Origin: Thinopyrum elongatum
Taxonomy: Eukaryota > Streptophyta > Magnoliopsida > Poales > Poaceae
Direction of reading: 5' to 3'
DNA length: 64,000 nt
Assembly: GCA_011799875.1 (NCBI GenBank)
Contig: CM022298.1
Location: 197,088,076-197,152,075 of the forward strand
Part shown: positions 60,753 to 64,000 of the stretch, piece by piece
Layout: each line of letters begins with the position of its first letter
Numbering within the stretch: position 1 is the stretch's first letter
Made by a program: the position numbers and the translations under genes
Notes under the pieces: generated by a model
Seen by the model: only the letters and a program-made list of their open reading frames with translations
Databases searched by the model: none
What the model was told of the DNA's origin: nothing

Positions 60753-61521
60753 CACTGGTACCGTAACGTGCTATACAAATGGTTTTTAACCCCTTTCTGC
60801 GATGGAATTCTGAACCGTCGACGAGTAAGTGTGTGCAATAGGGGGGTCCTTCCCACACGACCCAAAAACCGTCGGGGATAGGCGAGCGGCTACTAACGAT
60901 CGCCATATAATAAATGTATGAGAAGTCACCCCAGTCCCATATGTTACGTCTCGACGTTACGTTTCTGATCCAAGAGACATCCAAAATGATTACGCCGCTA
61001 TAGTCGTGCGGAAAAGGTGGACATCAACATTTAATCTACCGATATGTTTGCGATAGGTACGTTATCGCACACAGTTCCAGAATGTAAAATGTGTGCGGTG
61101 CCTCTACTAACGCCAACATGTCCATTTTCATAACTGTGTGTGATAGGTATTCCTGTGACACACGCACACATGTTTGAAAAGTTTTCCGTATTACCATGAA
61201 TCGCACACGCATATGATACGAAACCGTGTGTGCGTCAGTCGGGCATCGCAAACGTTTCACGTCAAAGAACTATCGGTTCTCTATTTTTCATCGCACACGC
61301 TGTTTTCTTTCTAACCGTGTGCACATTATTTTATTTGCTCCTGTTTAATTTTATTTTTCCCTGTAATTTATTATTTGAATTGGAAATTTTGAAATATGAA
61401 ACGTGGAATACAAATTCTCAGCACAATGGTTCAACAACCAATCCATAAATAAAAAATCTCAGTACAATATGTTCAGTAATTACAGGATTAGGCGGCAATT
61501 AACTATGATGAACCACAATAT

Positions 61522-64000
61522 TTAGAGGTGGTAAAGGTGAATAGACAAGTGTAAATCATTTTGGCTGTCGATGGTGTTGAAGAAGCGAAATGCCCATAAT
61601 GTGCCCTCCTGCATGCCATAGGCACGAACAACTTTTGTCGAACCCCTTGTGATGATCGCCCGCCCATCCTTCACCGCCTTCAGGAAGACTTCTAGAGCAT
61701 TATCATGGTAGCATGAATTATATACTTTAACCTTAGTTGCCTCTACTTTGGTCATGTAGTTTGCAAGGTAATCATCAGTAAATTGCTTCGGAAACCACTG
61801 AAAAGACAAAAAATTCAGATACTCAGGTCTAATAAAGCAACTTGTTGTGGGCAGGGGAAAAGGCAACACATTACTTACCATCCTAAAGTTCACTATTGTC
61901 TTGGACAAAGTGTAAATAAAGAGCTTAATTCCCAGCACCCGTTTCTTTTGCCTAACAATCTTTCTTAGTTTCCTCACTTGACGCTTGTTCATGAATATCT
62001 CATTTTCCCATACGCAAAAGGGATCGAAGCATGGATCAGTACCGCTCATATATGTACCTACAAGCAACCAGTAAATGTTAGAAGCTAAACTGAGATTGCA
62101 CAAATGATGTAAAATACAACTACCTACGTTACTAAGTACAAGTATTTTTAGAGATTTCAATATGAACTACATATGGATGTATATAGAATTATAGACATAG
62201 TTTAGATTAGAATCTAGATTCACTCATTTTCCTCCATATTATGTCTATATTGGAATCTCTAAAAATACTTATATTTAGGGACAGATGGTGTATAAGACAT
62301 GGGATGCAGCTAACCTCGACGGCAAACAACAACATCGCCCATTGTAGCCCTGTGTAAGTACATGGAAAGGCAATGTTAACTACAACAGGGTTAACATCCA
62401 CCAAAAATAGCAAATGGTAATAAAACAGTAGCATCTGTAGTGATATCTTCATTGCAAAAGAGTAGCACGGTAGCAAAGGGACGGATTAAAAATGGATAGA
62501 ATTGTTTACTACAACAGACAACCTAGTATAGCCATTGAAACTGGTACTGATAGAAATGGAATTGACAGAGTTAAACATCGCAAGGCAGGTGCTGCTAGAG
62601 CAGAGAATGGCCATGTTGTCTATAAAAAGGTAGGGGAAATAGATAAGACAGGCTAGGCGTGTTTACTACAACATGCTTAATACATGAACCGTACAAAACA
62701 TGGCCATTGCAACAGGTATTGGTAAGATTCAACTGGTCAGTACATACTTGGTAAGTCCTGAGGGGTAGTTGCTGGGGCACTTCATATGGACAAGAGCCCG
62801 CTCCAAGTCGGCCGCAGTGGAGGCAAGGTGTTCCTCCGGGTTGAAGAGTGGATCAGTGCCGCTAACATATGTGCCTACAAGAAGCAAGTAAATGTTGGAA
62901 GCCAAACTGCAATTGCACAAATGATGTAAAATACTGTAAGACATGGGATGCAGCTAACCTCGACGGCAAACAACAACATCGCCCGTTATGGCCCTGCATA
63001 AGTACATGGAAAGGCATGTTAAGTACAATAGGGTTAGCATCTACTAAAAATAGCAAATGCGCAGCATCTCTAGTATATCTTCATTACGGAGAGTAGCACG
63101 GTGGCAAAGGGACAGATTAAAAAATGGATACAACTATTAATTGCAACAGGCTTAACAACATGCTAAGTCATGTTTTGTAAGTTTGTAGCCATTGAAATAC
63201 AACTGTTAAAAAATGGATACAACTGTTAATTGCAACATGCTTAATAGCCATGGAAACCGGTACTGATAAAAATGCAATTGGCAGAGTTAAACATCGCAAG
63301 GCAGGTGCTGCCAGAGCAGAGAATGGCCCAGTTGTCTATAAAAAGGTACGGAAAATAGCTAAAATGTGTTAGGCATGTTTACTACAACATGCTTAATACA
63401 TCAACTGTACAAAATATAGCCATTGCAACTGGTATTGGTAAGATTGAACTAGTGAGTTCATACTTGGTAAGTCCTAAGAGGTAGCTGCTGGGGCACTTCA
63501 TCTTGGCCAGAGCCCGCCGAAAGTCAGCGGCGGCGAAGGCGAGCTGTTCCTTCAGTTCGAAGCGTGGATCAGTGCCACTGACATGTGTACCTACAGACAA
63601 CCAGTAAATGTTAGAAGATAAACTGCAATTGCACAAATGATGTAAAATACTGTAAGACATGGGATGCAGCTAACCTCGATGGCAAACAACAACATCGCTC
63701 GTTATGACGCTGCGTAAGTACATGGACAAGCATGTTAACTAAAACAGGGTTAGCATCCACAAAAAATAGCAAATGGGCAGCATTTGTAGTGATATCCCGA
63801 GTCATGTATTGTAAGTTTGTTGCTGGTATTGGTGAAATTGAGTTGGACAGTTAATACTTGAACATCACACAGTGTGCAGTACTGAAATAAACAAGGCACG
63901 AACATGCTTAATACATCATCTGTACAAAACATAGCCATTGCAAGTGGTATTGGTAAGATTGAGCTGGTCAGATCATACTTGTTAAGTCCTGAGGGTAGTC
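61522..64000 (-). CDS. B3-like protein gene of element E, partial, with repeated exon
   Basis: Reverse-strand exons: 61522-61797 (FPKQFTDDYLANYM, GRAIITRGSTKVVRA, GTLWAFRFF, ending LYHL-TAA) and 61879-62057 (GTYMSGTDPCFDPFC, KLRKIVRQKK). Upstream are two copies of a 127-nt exon at 62748-62874 (GTYVSGTDPLFNPEEHL, MKCPSNYPSGLTK) and 63464-63590 (GTHVSGTDPRFELKEQL, MKCPSSYLLGLTK). A third begins near 63977. The 5' end lies beyond the window. The product would be a B3-like DNA-binding protein; relatives lie in C and F. No premature stop is seen in the two last exons, so this copy is the best preserved of its kind here. Confidence 0.55.
62117..62290. mobile_element. Stowaway (Tc1/Mariner) MITE, Thalos-like
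   Basis: The ends carry AAGTATTTTTAGAGATTTCA and its inverse GGAATCTCTAAAAATACTTA, with degraded outer termini (CTACCTACG, GGGACAGATGG). TA lies on both sides. The same intron in the tandem copies at 62930-62940 and 63645-63655 lacks it, giving empty-site evidence. Confidence 0.75.
62295..64000 (-). repeat. Tandem exon-intron duplication in the element E gene
   Basis: The word AGACATGGGATGCAGCTAACCTCGA-type start recurs at 62295, 62939 and 63655 (periods 644 and 716). Each unit holds an intron stretch with GGCAAACAACAACATCGC and one 127-nt exon. The window ends in the third unit. Confidence 0.9.

Larger units (their letters stand above)
60753..64000 (-). mobile_element. CACTG-ended element E, left part
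   Basis: Begins CACTGGTACCGTAACGTG followed by CTATACAAATGG and the ACCGTCGGGGATAGG region shared with C, D and F in inverse orientation. Subterminal CACACG/GTGTG words run to about 61330. A reverse-strand B3-like gene fills the rest. The right end lies outside the window. Confidence 0.75.

Overview
This window is plant nuclear DNA and almost certainly comes from a Triticeae grass (wheat, Aegilops, barley or rye). It has no prokaryotic gene organisation, no tRNA or rRNA gene and no recognisable single-copy host gene. It is a deeply nested stack of transposable elements. Every feature name is judged from sequence patterns by eye. Family names such as Fatima, Sabrina, Sukkula and Thalos are inferences from remembered family features.

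Layout. 1-3400: GA- and AT-rich sequence without genes. 3575-14621: CACTA element A with the right terminus only. It holds a multi-exon transposon gene (3575-8833), a Tourist-like MITE (4749-5139) and a 4.2-kb solo LTR with perfect 5-bp duplications (9013-13216). 14622-18664: right part of CACTG-ended element C, with a ~500-bp tandem array and a B3-like gene. 18665-23737: reverse-strand Ty3/gypsy element interrupted by a shortened solo LTR (21416-22799). 23738-30101: CACTG-ended element F with a broken B3-like gene, itself invaded by non-coding LTR retrotransposon R1 (24698-29796, duplication aatca). 30102-37116: CACTA element B, a paralogue of A, with two divergent transposon genes and roughly 0.5-kb inverted ends. 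37117-45500: gypsy tail, an LTR and further gypsy interior, split by a second, inverted solo LTR of the same family as the first (39929-43973, duplication ccaag). 45500-48118: AT-rich repeat of unknown class. 48119-57340: element D with subterminal repeats, four gene-like regions (two coiled-coil/acidic proteins, an Ala-rich protein, a GRF zinc-finger protein) and a second ~500-bp array. 57341-60298: a degenerate gypsy-type gene. 60299-60752: gypsy LTR piece. 60753-64000: left end of element E with a reverse-strand B3-like gene whose 127-nt exon is tandemly repeated.

How the parts relate. C, D, E and F share terminal sequence (CACTGGT...), and C and D share 45-bp subterminal repeats. C and D also have a ~500-bp tandem array immediately upstream of a transposon gene. 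Their gene content (B3-like DNA-binding domains, GRF zinc finger, coiled coils) is unusual cargo for CACTA elements and is the best candidate for an under-described system here. Most coding regions are decayed. The stop codons are overwhelmingly TAG, and three can be shown to be CAG-to-TAG by comparing A with B, as expected for deamination of CHG-methylated cytosine in silenced plant transposons.
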